Source: Scytonematopsis contorta HA4267-MV1 | GTDB taxonomy: Bacteria > Cyanobacteriota > Cyanobacteriia > Cyanobacteriales > Nostocaceae | Direction of reading: 5' to 3' | DNA: 51,014 nt | Assembly: GCA_019359035.1 (NCBI GenBank) | Contig: JAHHIC010000090.1 | Coordinates: 1 to 51,014 of the forward strand | Shown here: in pieces, positions 25,612 to 33,435 of the stretch | Position numbering within the stretch: the stretch's first letter is position 1 | Layout of the letters: every line of letters begins with the position of its first letter | Program-made: the position numbers and the translations under genes | Notes under the pieces: generated by a model | Seen by the model: only the letters and a program-made list of their open reading frames with translations | Told to the model about the DNA's origin: nothing | The model's database searches: none

Positions 25612-27135
25612 ATGCCATTAAACAAAGAAATTTTATACCGCCGCGAACTAGAAGTTTTAAAGAATATTGATTTGTTCTGGCCATTGCGTCCAACCGTCAA
25701 TATATTAATCGTAACTGATGGTAGCGGAGCATTCGATTCCATATCTGATTTTGGACTGGGTAAAGTAATTACTGAACTACAAAATGACCCTTGGTGGTGG
25801 GTTAGGTTTGTTGTTACAACGGCACACCGACGTTCTAACAGTCAAGCTGCGACAGCAATGCATCAGAATTTTCGCTTTGATGCACCACCAGATGGAATTA
25901 ACCTCAACAATTTTGACCAAATATGGCTATTTGGAGTTGAAGGGCTATGGGGTGTTCCGTTGTTGCAGCCTGAGGAAATCACCGCACTGACCAATTTTAT
26001 GAACAGTGGTCGAGGTGTTTTTGCTACTGGAGACCACGAAGACCTTGGTGCAAGCCTTTGTGCTGATTTACCACGTATCAATAAAATGCGGCAATGGCGC
26101 ACGGGTGGAGCTGCTGGCACACCTCCTCCTGTTGGAGGTGTAGGACGGCACGATACTTCTCGTGAAGGTTCAACTCCTGGTTACCAGTTTAACGACCAAT
26201 CTGATAATGTACCCCAGCCAATAATTCCAAAGCCTTATTACGACCCTTGGGGACATTTTGGATTCTATCGTCGTTGGCGACCCCATCCTATTCTCTGCGG
26301 TAGAAATGGTATTTTGGATGTTTTACCAGACCACATGCATGAAGGACAGATTGTTGTACCAAGTGCTGCAGATATAGCAGCTAACCCTTCAGAATGGCCT
26401 TCTGGTGTCGGGCCAGAGATTATTGCTGATGCAACTGTGATTGCTCATACCAATACTGATGGACACGGTTATGTATCTGGGAAGCAATTTGGTGTGTTAG
26501 GTGCTTACAATGGTCATCCTTATGGTGTCGGTCGAATTGTAGTTGATGCGACATGGCATCATTGGTTTAACATCAACTTAATTGGCTTTGACACATCTTC
26601 CAGTAACTACGATAAAATTCGCAATTACTTCTGGAATGTTGCTTTGTGGCTGTCTCCACCCGAATTGCAAACCGCCATGTTTAGCGCAGCTGTTTATGGA
26701 CTTACCTGGTTGCAGCCATTCAATGAATTATCAAAAACATTTGACCTAATTTATTTGGGCTTTTCGGGAGTAGATGCAATCGGTCGGCGGGCTTCTCAGT
26801 GCGTCGCCACAGAATGGATTATTATTCACTTACCACCATTACTACAGGAAGAATTCCGCTACAAACCGATTCCACCAAATCCACCAGACCCAGCACCTTT
26901 CAGAGGTCTTGAATTCGTGCGCGAATTTGCCCTGGGTGGTGTCCTCAGTGAACTACTCAATGCTGTCGGTCCAGAGAATCGACCGGAAAAACCACCAAGT
27001 CTTCGGGAAATCGGGAAACTTACCCAAATTGGTATCCAGAAAGGTTTAACTAATCTAATTAAGTCTGAGTATCAAGAGATTGAAAACTCTCAACGCTTGT
27101 TAAATATAGTACAAAAATCCTTAAGAGACCAATAA
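25612..27135 (+). CDS. Large hypothetical protein with a GATase1/ThuA-like core
   Basis: A 507-aa soluble protein without a signal peptide. Residues about 25-300 look like a class I amidotransferase/ThuA-type Rossmann-like core: PTVNILIVTDGSGAFDS, then FDQIWLFGVEGLWGVPLLQPEEITALTNFMNSGRGVFATGDHED, and later YGVGRIVVDATWHHWFNINL. No nucleophilic Cys is obvious in the elbow position (VEGLWG), so amidase activity is not expected. The C-terminal 170 residues are helical with a proline-rich connection (PPNPPDPAPF). Function unknown. The very strong but potentially sequestered ribosome-binding site implies translational control. No operon partner. Confidence 0.75.
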   Translation: MPLNKEILYRRELEVLKNIDLFWPLRPTVNILIVTDGSGAFDSISDFGLGKVITELQNDPWWWVRFVVTTAHRRSNSQAATAMHQNFRFDAPPDGINLNNFDQIWLFGVEGLWGVPLLQPEEITALTNFMNSGRGVFATGDHEDLGASLCADLPRINKMRQWRTGGAAGTPPPVGGVGRHDTSREGSTPGYQFNDQSDNVPQPIIPKPYYDPWGHFGFYRRWRPHPILCGRNGILDVLPDHMHEGQIVVPSAADIAANPSEWPSGVGPEIIADATVIAHTNTDGHGYVSGKQFGVLGAYNGHPYGVGRIVVDATWHHWFNINLIGFDTSSSNYDKIRNYFWNVALWLSPPELQTAMFSAAVYGLTWLQPFNELSKTFDLIYLGFSGVDAIGRRASQCVATEWIIIHLPPLLQEEFRYKPIPPNPPDPAPFRGLEFVREFALGGVLSELLNAVGPENRPEKPPSLREIGKLTQIGIQKGLTNLIKSEYQEIENSQRLLNIVQKSLRDQ

Positions 27136-27178
27136 ATTTAAGGATGAGGGGGATGGGGGGATGAGGGAGACGTTATTT

Positions 27179-27388
27179 TCAAGCGAGTTTGCTAAGAACA
27201 AAAGCGGCTAAAAATCCAAAAACAACGATTAATCCCGCGAAATCATGCGCTTGCTCGAGAGTTTCTGGAATCATGGTATCTGTAATCATCGCTAAAATAG
27301 CACCTGCGGCTATAGCGGTGGTTGCAGCTATAATGTCTGCTGAAAAATGACTAAACAAAGCATAACCTATAAGCGCTGATAGCCCTAA
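27179..27388 (-). pseudogene. ZIP-family metal transporter, C-terminal remnant
   Basis: About 70 codons ending TGA at 27179 read LLGLSALIGYALFSHFSAD, then AAGAILAMITDTMIPETLEQ (the conserved ZIP helix V motif) and AHDFAGLIVVFGFLAAFVLSKLA. ZIP proteins import zinc, iron or manganese. The 5' part is missing: at 27389 the frame meets a MITE with target duplications, and sequence beyond the MITE continues with only a few plausible codons (LFLKSLYLG). It is therefore a dead gene, disrupted and also truncated upstream. Confidence 0.75.
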
Positions 27389-27531
27389 GAGGTGATTTAT
27401 AAAGTAAAAGTTAAATTCACGTAGGATGGGTTAGGCGCATTTGTAGTATTTAGTTAGAAGCTCTTTAAGTTATATGAAGCACCGTAACCCATCAATTCTT
27501 TGAACTTAATCTTTACTTTGTAAATTACCTC
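27389..27531. mobile_element. 143-bp MITE with 32-bp inverted repeats and TAA duplication
   Basis: The left end GAGGTGATTTATAAAGTAAA mirrors the right end, whose reverse complement is GAGGTAATTTACAAAGTAAA; the match continues to about 32 bp. It is flanked by TAA at 27386-27388 and 27532-27534, consistent with a 3-bp target duplication of the TNA type. The interior holds a GTAGGATGGGTTAGG..GTAACCCATC pair. It carries no ORF. It splits the ZIP remnant. Confidence 0.8.
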
Positions 27532-27667
27532 TAAGTATAAAGACTTAAGGAACAGATTAAGTAGATTTTTTCCAATATCTAGGCTAAAATTAATATTTTC
27601 AACAGTAGAAAAATCTTCATTAGACTAAATTTCGAGTCGCTCTAACTAAATTTAACCAACTTTTACA

Positions 27668-28351
27668 ATGGGATTAACAATCAGTTATAAATTAAGTCTG
27701 AATAACGCAGGCGTTGACGAAGTAAGAGAAAAAATTACCACTTTGCGTAATTTAGCGACAAAAATACCTTTTTCTCAAATTGACGAACAGGTCGAGCTAG
27801 AGGGAGAAGCTTGTCGCTTGGATGAAGAAGATGTACATGACCCGTATATTTTCCTGAAAATTCGTGCTTTAAAACAAGTGGAAAGCTCGATGGATTGCTT
27901 ATCGTATAAAAGCGCAAAGTATATGATTTGTTTTGATACTTTACCTGGTGAAGGTGCTGAAACTGCAGCTTTTGGTTTAGCATCCTATGAGAAAGTTGCA
28001 GCAAAGAATAATTGGTATTGGACGGGATTCTGTAAAACGCAATATGCAAGCAACCCTGAATATGGAGGTTTAGAGAATTTCTTTAAGTGTCATTTAATAG
28101 TGGTAAAAATGCTCGATTTAGCTCAAAAATTAGGTATCACTTGCGAAGTTCATGATGAAAGTGGTTATTGGGATAATCGAAACAAAAAAGAGTTAGCCGC
28201 AGTGATTCGTAGTCATAATATAATGATGGCTGCTTTTACAGGGAAACTCAAAGACGATTTACAAAAGTCGGGAATAGGTTCTACCGCAGCTGCTATATTT
28301 GATTTCCCCGATTTTGAATATTTAGAAGCAGAAGGAAATAAGCATTCCTAA
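27668..28351 (+). CDS. Hypothetical soluble protein, 227 aa
   Basis: Starts MGLTISYKLSLNNAGVDEVREKITTLRNLA and ends near FDFPDFEYLEAEGNKHS. It is soluble and acidic, with a mid-region FDTLPGEGAETAAFGLASYE and WTGFCKTQYASNPEYGGLENFFKCHLIVVKMLDLAQKLGITCEVHDESGYWDNR. It reads like an intact mixed alpha/beta protein, but I recognise no domain. No partner gene; the neighbours on both sides are gene remnants, so it sits in a decayed accessory segment. Codon use is unremarkable. Confidence 0.65.
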   Translation: MGLTISYKLSLNNAGVDEVREKITTLRNLATKIPFSQIDEQVELEGEACRLDEEDVHDPYIFLKIRALKQVESSMDCLSYKSAKYMICFDTLPGEGAETAAFGLASYEKVAAKNNWYWTGFCKTQYASNPEYGGLENFFKCHLIVVKMLDLAQKLGITCEVHDESGYWDNRNKKELAAVIRSHNIMMAAFTGKLKDDLQKSGIGSTAAAIFDFPDFEYLEAEGNKHS

Positions 28352-28361
28352 AAAAAGAATA

Positions 28362-28658
28362 TTATATTCGTTGATTTGTTTTTGTTGCCAAATTCATAGA
28401 TAAATTACCTTTTTTGATATCAGAATTATCAAAACTGTTTAAAACTGTTTCCAAAGCCGGAAGCATAGAATCCACATGCTTAGCGCGAATAATAAAATCC
28501 CAAATTGGTTCTAGTTTCTTCCAAGCTCCCGAATATGCTAGATGTCTCAACTTGTCAGCCCATTTATCTTTTACCCAAGCACCCCGAAAAATATTACTCC
28601 AACGATAAAAGTTGTGATAGGCTTGCCAGTAGCCAGCTTCTAAACTTTCTGGGGTCAT
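28362..28658 (-). pseudogene. C-terminal fragment of a B12-binding radical SAM protein
   Basis: A 98-codon frame reading MTPESLEAGYWQAYHNFYRWSNIFRGAW, then LAYSGAWKKLEPIWDFIIRAKHVDSMLPALETVL. This matches the C-terminal tail of the BchE-like radical SAM proteins with a DUF4070-type end, normally about 500 residues. The B12 domain and CxxxCxxC radical SAM domain are absent upstream, where only AT-rich non-coding sequence is found. The internal Met makes it look like a small gene, but it is more likely a remnant. Confidence 0.7.
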
Positions 28659-28885
28659 TTTTGCTGGTTGAGAAATATAATCGAATCAATAAATAAAAGC
28701 TACAACAATAAAATCATAAAAGTATTCAGTATTCTTTCAGAAAAAGCTTTTTTATTAAATCTTCAATGATACTTAGTAACATTTTTTCAGAATGTAAGGT
28801 TACAATTACGAATTACAAATTATCAATTACGAATGATTTGTCCCGTGGTACTTTTGTACATGTTACCTATTCAAATCAAAAATTT

Positions 28886-29704
28886 GTGAAACGCGACAGC
28901 ATTTTCTATAAGATTTTTCAGCAATTTCCAGCATTACTATTTGAATTGCTTGAAACACAACCACAAGGAGCCGACCAATATCGCTTCGATTCAATAGAAG
29001 TCAAAGAACCGACATTTCGGATTGATGGCGTTTTTCTACCTCCACCAAACGCAAATCCAGCAATAGTCTACTTTTGTGAGGTACAGTGTCAAAAAGACGA
29101 AGAACTTTACGAACGCCTATTTGCTGAATCACATCTCTACTTCTATCGTAATCGTCGGCGCTTTCATGACTGGGAAGCAGTGGCAATTTACCCATCTCGG
29201 AATTTAGAGCAAACTAATACTAGACCATATCGCTCATTACTCAATGGTGACCAAGTACACCGAATTTACCTTGATGAACTGGGCAATATTCGTCAACTAC
29301 CAACTTCTTTAGCCTTAATGGTGCTAACAACATTACCGGAAGCAGACGCACCAGAAGAAGCCCGGTATTTGCTAGCACAATTACAACCACAACCCATAAA
29401 GACAACAGAGCGACGCGCCATAATAGAACTAATCACAACGATTATGGTATACAAATTTTCACAATTGAGCACAAAAGAGGTAGAAGCTATGTTGGATTTA
29501 GATTTAAAACAAACCAAAGTATTTCTTGAAGCAAAAGAAGAGGGACGAGAAGAAGGACGAGAAGAGGGACGAGAAGAACTTAAGTTGGAGTTGGTTCCAT
29601 CTTTGTTAGCACGAGGTATGAGTGTAGAGGAAGTAGCATCAATGCTAAAACTCTCAATTGAGCAAGTGCGGCAAGTAGCACAAAGCGATACAGCAATTGA
29701 GTGA
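28886..29704 (+). CDS. Rpn/DUF2887 putative transposase-nuclease
   Basis: A 272-aa protein from GTG 28886 (VKRDSIFYKIFQQFPALLFELL); the frame is open further upstream, but that part reads AT-rich non-coding repeats. Motifs: FRIDGVFLPP and VYFCEVQCQKDEELYERLFAESHLYFYR (predicted PD-(D/E)XK active site), FHDWEAVAIYPSRNLEQ, then a regulatory tail with an AKEEGREEGREEGREE hinge and LLARGMSVEEVASMLKLSIEQVRQ. This family is abundant in cyanobacteria and related to RpnA-type recombination-promoting nucleases. It stands alone. Confidence 0.88.
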   Translation: MKRDSIFYKIFQQFPALLFELLETQPQGADQYRFDSIEVKEPTFRIDGVFLPPPNANPAIVYFCEVQCQKDEELYERLFAESHLYFYRNRRRFHDWEAVAIYPSRNLEQTNTRPYRSLLNGDQVHRIYLDELGNIRQLPTSLALMVLTTLPEADAPEEARYLLAQLQPQPIKTTERRAIIELITTIMVYKFSQLSTKEVEAMLDLDLKQTKVFLEAKEEGREEGREEGREELKLELVPSLLARGMSVEEVASMLKLSIEQVRQVAQSDTAIE

Positions 29705-29872
29705 GAAATTAAGAGGAACGGAAATTTGAATTTCGTTCCTCAGCCTTTAAATTTAGTCATCTTCGCTTAACTTTCAGTTTAGATATAGTTGAATTTTTGA
29801 TAGAGTCCGTCTGTATAGCCAATTGGTAGTAATTTTTCCCAAACTACTTATAAAAAGTAGAGTATTATATCC

Positions 29873-29922
29873 ATTCCTCTTCAGAGGAATTTAGCTTTTA
29901 GACAGGGAATTTATTCCCTGGC
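29873..29922. repeat. Core of the MITE-type double hairpin, copy 3
   Basis: ATTCCTCTTCAGAGGAAT followed by CAGGGAATTTATTCCCTGG, the same double hairpin as in 4001-4147 and 45711-45969, here without the GTGTTTATAA ends. It abuts the 15-bp minisatellite at 29931. Confidence 0.7.
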
Positions 29923-29930
29923 TTTTGAAG

Positions 29931-30143
29931 CTTTTGAACTTACGACTTTTGAACTTCCAACTTTTGAACTTCCAACTTTTGAACTTCCAACTTTTGAACT
30001 TCTAACTTTTGAACTTCCGACTTTTGAACTTCCGACTTTTGAACTTCCGACTTTTGAACTTCCGACTTTTGAATTTCCGACTTTTGAACTTCCGACTTTT
30101 AAACTTCCGACTTTTGAACTTCCGACTTTTGAACTTCCGACTT
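29931..30143. repeat. 15-bp minisatellite, about 14 copies
   Basis: Unit CTTTTGAACTTCCGA, about 14 copies with few substitutions. As 15 is divisible by 3, a minus-strand frame through it encodes (GSSKV)n; that frame opens 10 bp after the histidine-kinase stop but lacks convincing coding features, so I treat the array as non-coding. The rest of 29705-30315 holds the hairpin core and nothing else recognisable. Confidence 0.92.
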
Positions 30144-30315
30144 CAATATAAAACGCTATAAAATCGCTTCCAGTTACTTCTGAATAATTAAACCGCCATA
30201 AACCGGAGGTTTTACCGCAGGGTAAACACCAAGAACCCCAAGCCAAGAGAAAAGAGATAATAATTCCTATGCAGCGGATTTGATATAAAATAGGACTCCC
30301 CAACAAACATATTTA

Positions 30316-31812
30316 TTAATCACTGCCACTTGTGTAACCAATCGGCAAAGTAAGAGTAAACGCCGTTTCACCCTCCGACGTTGAGTCAAGCGTCAGGTCA
30401 CCACCATGTGCGCGAGCAATTTCACGTGCTAAGCTAAGCCCCAGTCCCGTCCCTTCTACCTTACGGGTTCGAGCTGGGTCGCCACGATGGAAGCGGTCAA
30501 AAATCCGCGACTTGTCACCCTCAGGAATATTTTTTGACGCATTAGCAATCGTCACATAGAGAGTAGTTTGATTTTGATAAGCCTTAATCTTTATCCAACC
30601 GTCAGCGAGATTATATTTAATAGCATTACTCAACAGGTTTTGCAGAACTTGAATCAAAAGGTCGCGGTCACCCAGCAAGCGCAGTCCCTTAACAATATCG
30701 GTTTGCACTGTTATGTCAGGAGCCAAAAGTTCTATATCCTCTGCTATCCCGATTAACAACTCAGACATATCCACATCAACTAAATACAGACTCATTTGTC
30801 CCGCATCAGCCAAAGATAGCAGCAGGAGTTTCCGCATAATTGCGCTTAAGCGACGCACCTCATCCAACAAGTTACTCAAACGTTGTTGCACTTCCGAACC
30901 AGGGTCAGCCTGTTGCAGCGTTCGTTCCAGTTCTCCTTGCAGAATAGTTAATGGGGTTTTCAATTCGTGAGCAGCATCACCACTAAAGCGAGAAGCTTGT
31001 GTAAAACTTCGTTCCAAGCGTTCCAGCATTTGGTTAAACACCTCAATTAGTTCGACAAATTCAACATCGGTTGTACCAATGGGGATTCGTCGGTCTAATC
31101 CTTTAACCGTAACTTGTCGAATAACGCTTGTTAATTGATGAACTGGGCGCAAAGCATTACCAGAAACTAGCCATGCTCCAGAAGCGACCAACAAAAGCGC
31201 TCCCGGAATTAAAACAACGAAAATATTACGAATTGCAGCCATCTCTTGATTAACAGTTTCTAGGCTAACAGCAATTGCAACCTGCACATTAGGAAATTTA
31301 GCTGCTCCAATCCGCCAAGTTCCTGTTGCTGTACCCTCAGTAATAAATTCATTCGGACGTGGGGGACGTGGGGAATGTGGGGGAATAAAAGGTGATGGTA
31401 GAGGGGGTGGATTTGTACTGTAGGGATTTGCAGGTGGTGGTTCACCCTTGGGACGTGGTGGCAGAGGTGTTAACTCAAGACGCTTAACCAGCAAACGATT
31501 CATATCAAGGTCGTCAGGTCTGGAATTCGATTCATAAAGCTTGTTTCCGTCTGTATCCATCACTAGCAGAGCAACAGAGGTTTTTGTCTTTTTTCCAAAA
31601 GCATACGATAATGATTCTCTGTAAAACTCCCATCGCTCTCGAATCGGCGAACGATTTGCCCGTATCAACTGATTGAAAATTTCTGCATCGAGCCGACCGA
31701 TTTGAGCATTGTAAATCTGAAACCAAGAAACTGCACCAAATCCTACTAATGCACTTCCAGCCAGTGCTACAGACAGTAAGGCAATCCGGAGTCGAAAGGA
31801 AGGTAGTTTCAC
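30316..31812 (-). CDS. Sensor histidine kinase
   Basis: A 498-aa two-component kinase. A first transmembrane helix (about 8-30) and a second (about 195-218) bracket a periplasmic sensor domain that contains a proline-rich insert (PPRPKGEPPPANPYSTNPPPLPSP). HAMP follows (ALRPVHQLTSVIRQVTVKGLDRRIP), then HisKA with the phospho-acceptor His in SGDAAHELKTPLTIL (about 282), then HATPase with N box LSNAIKYN, G1-like IFDRFHRGD and G2 EGTGLGLSLAREIA. The gene overlaps the response regulator by 4 bp (ATGA type), so the pair is co-translated. It is divergent from a secreted protein and an exporter that it probably controls. Confidence 0.93.
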   Translation of the reverse strand: MKLPSFRLRIALLSVALAGSALVGFGAVSWFQIYNAQIGRLDAEIFNQLIRANRSPIRERWEFYRESLSYAFGKKTKTSVALLVMDTDGNKLYESNSRPDDLDMNRLLVKRLELTPLPPRPKGEPPPANPYSTNPPPLPSPFIPPHSPRPPRPNEFITEGTATGTWRIGAAKFPNVQVAIAVSLETVNQEMAAIRNIFVVLIPGALLLVASGAWLVSGNALRPVHQLTSVIRQVTVKGLDRRIPIGTTDVEFVELIEVFNQMLERLERSFTQASRFSGDAAHELKTPLTILQGELERTLQQADPGSEVQQRLSNLLDEVRRLSAIMRKLLLLSLADAGQMSLYLVDVDMSELLIGIAEDIELLAPDITVQTDIVKGLRLLGDRDLLIQVLQNLLSNAIKYNLADGWIKIKAYQNQTTLYVTIANASKNIPEGDKSRIFDRFHRGDPARTRKVEGTGLGLSLAREIARAHGGDLTLDSTSEGETAFTLTLPIGYTSGSD

Positions 31813-32504
31813 GAGCTTGGGTCAGTTAATTTCTCTGGTTGACGAAATCGATATCCAACTCCTCGAATGCTTTCAATCCAACCAGTTTCATCAATAGGGT
31901 CAATTTTTTTACGAATTCGCTGGATACAAACATCCACGACGTTGGTGTTAGGATTAAAATCATAGCCCCAAACATGTTCCAAAATTTGGGTACGGGTAAA
32001 GACTCTTCCTGGGGAGCGCATTAAATACTCCAGAAGATTAAACTCGCGGCTGGTAAGTTCTATTGCACGTCGCTCGCAAGTCACTTCTCGTGTAATCCGG
32101 TCAAGTTTGAGCGGTCCAACCAAAAGCAAATTCTGACGTTCCCCCACACTCCGACGCACAACCGCATGAATTCGAGCCGCTAACTCTTCCACAAAAAACG
32201 GTTTTGCTATGTAATCATCGGCTCCTAAATTTAACCCTTCTAAGCGGTCGTCTAATTCGTTACGAGCCGTTAACAAAATTACAGGAGCATTGCGACCTTG
32301 ACGTCGCAACTGTTTGAGAATCGATAGTCCATCTTTTCCCGGCACCATAATGTCAAGTATGATGGCATCGTATTCGTTATCTAATGCCCGTAGATAGCCA
32401 TCATCACCGTTGTCGCAATAGTCCACGACAAATCCCTGTTCCTTCAATCCAGCCCGGACAAAGTTGGCGATTTTTGCTTCATCTTCAACAAACAAAACAT
32501 TCAC
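31809..32504 (-). CDS. OmpR-family response regulator
   Basis: A 231-aa regulator: a receiver domain with acidic pocket VEDE (7-8), phospho-acceptor Asp51 in IILDIMVPGKDG, LLTARNELDDRLEGLNLGADDYIAKPF with the conserved Lys, and a C-terminal winged helix (LTSREFNLLEYLMRSPGRVFTRTQILEHVWGYDFNPNTNVVDVCIQRIRKKI). OmpR-type regulators bind direct repeats upstream of target promoters. Its own 5' region (32505-32655) is shared with the divergent secreted-protein gene and contains the AATTACAA inverted repeat. The upstream end of the operon is this gene; the kinase follows. Confidence 0.95.
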   Translation of the reverse strand: MNVLFVEDEAKIANFVRAGLKEQGFVVDYCDNGDDGYLRALDNEYDAIILDIMVPGKDGLSILKQLRRQGRNAPVILLTARNELDDRLEGLNLGADDYIAKPFFVEELAARIHAVVRRSVGERQNLLLVGPLKLDRITREVTCERRAIELTSREFNLLEYLMRSPGRVFTRTQILEHVWGYDFNPNTNVVDVCIQRIRKKIDPIDETGWIESIRGVGYRFRQPEKLTDPSS

Positions 32505-32569
32505 AAGTATTTACAAGTATTTATAACGTAGCTTACTGTTCTATTATAAGTTTGCGGCTTTCAGGCTCA

Positions 32570-32611
32570 AATTACAAAACTGTAATTTAAAGCCAGTGGT
32601 AGCTGTAATTT
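32570..32611. promoter_or_regulatory. Putative operator, site 1
   Basis: Inverted repeat AATTACAA-AAC-TGTAATT (32570-32587), plus a further half-site CTGTAATTT at 32603-32611, 23 bp after the matching CTGTAATTT at 32580, i.e. about two helix turns. It lies between the divergent response regulator and secreted-protein genes. The same inverted repeat recurs at 33341-33358 before the exporter. Confidence 0.55.
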
Positions 32612-32655
32612 TGGGTAGGTTGAATTATAGACATACACAACCTATCTAAAGACAG

Positions 32656-33270
32656 ATGAATATTCGCAAAGCACAATTAGTCATCGTAACAGCAGTCCCC
32701 CTTCTGGTTGGCACATTTGGTTTTATTTCACTTCATGGGGCAAATGCCGCTAATCCAGTTAATCAGATTGCACAAGCTTCAGAAACACCTAACCAACCAC
32801 CCGAAGGACGACGCAGACCACCCCGAATTGATTTTGCCCCTGCTGCAGCTAAGCTAGGAGTTACCGAAGCAAAGTTAAAAGATGCACTAGGAGTGCCTGC
32901 GAATCCTCCAAATCCATCCGATAGAAATCAACGTCCTCCCCGACCTGATTTTAAGGCTGCTGCAACTAAGCTGGGAGTAACCGAAGCAAAATTAAAGGAA
33001 GCATTAGGAGTTCCAGCTAATCGTCCAAACCCATCTGGTAGAAATCATCGTCATCATCGGCCTGATTTTAAGGCTGCTGCAACTAAATTAGGGGTTACAG
33101 AAGCAAAATTAAAAGAAGCACTAGGAGTTCCAGCCAATCCTCCTAATCCATCCGATAGAAATGCGCGTCCCCCTAGACCAGATTTTAAAGCTGCTGCTGC
33201 AAAGCTTGGTGTGACCGAACAACAATTGAAAGACGCATTAGGTATTAAACCTCGTCCTGCAAACCAATAG
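32656..33270 (+). CDS. Secreted protein with four 39-aa helical repeats
   Basis: A 204-aa protein with a signal peptide (MNIRKAQLVIVTAVPLLVGT..HGANAA, cleavage likely after A31-A32). The mature part is four repeats with KLGVTE at 66, 105, 144 and 183 (period 39), each RPDFKAAATKLGVTEAKLKE followed by ALGVPANPPNPSDRN. The helix-forming unit is joined by Pro/Asn/Arg linkers; one linker reads NHRHHRPD, which could bind metal. No enzyme motif. It is transcribed divergently from the two-component system and upstream of the exporter, so a periplasmic accessory role (buffer or signal modulator, CpxP-like in position only) is plausible inference. Confidence 0.8.
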   Translation: MNIRKAQLVIVTAVPLLVGTFGFISLHGANAANPVNQIAQASETPNQPPEGRRRPPRIDFAPAAAKLGVTEAKLKDALGVPANPPNPSDRNQRPPRPDFKAAATKLGVTEAKLKEALGVPANRPNPSGRNHRHHRPDFKAAATKLGVTEAKLKEALGVPANPPNPSDRNARPPRPDFKAAAAKLGVTEQQLKDALGIKPRPANQ

Positions 33271-33288
33271 ACATCTCCGTCCCAGATT

Positions 33289-33316
33289 GTAGAGACGCGA
33301 TTAATCGCGTCTCTAC
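33289..33316. repeat. GTAGAGACGCGATTA palindrome
   Basis: Perfect 28-bp palindrome GTAGAGACGCGATT/AATCGCGTCTCTAC between the secreted-protein gene and the operator/promoter of the exporter. It could also act as an attenuator or terminator hairpin. Confidence 0.9.
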
Positions 33317-33340
33317 CATAGCCCGTGATAGGATTAAAAA

Positions 33341-33358
33341 AATTACAAAATTGTAATT
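33341..33358. promoter_or_regulatory. Putative operator, site 2
   Basis: Perfect inverted repeat AATTACAAAATTGTAATT about 80 bp before the exporter adaptor gene, matching site 1 (32570-32587) at 17 of 18 positions. It suggests the exporter and the divergent regulator/secreted gene answer to one regulator. Confidence 0.55.
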
Positions 33359-33435
33359 AAGAAAAGGGAAAAATTGTCATCTTGGGCTTGTGTAATTAAA
33401 GCTATCAACGCCAGAAGTTCCTACATAGCAGGTTG

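Noticed and set aside
29911-30306. 131-aa secreted-looking protein with (GSSKV)n
   Set aside because: Its body is the 15-bp minisatellite and MITE hairpin; the N-terminal 45 residues show no ribosome-binding site or family resemblance.
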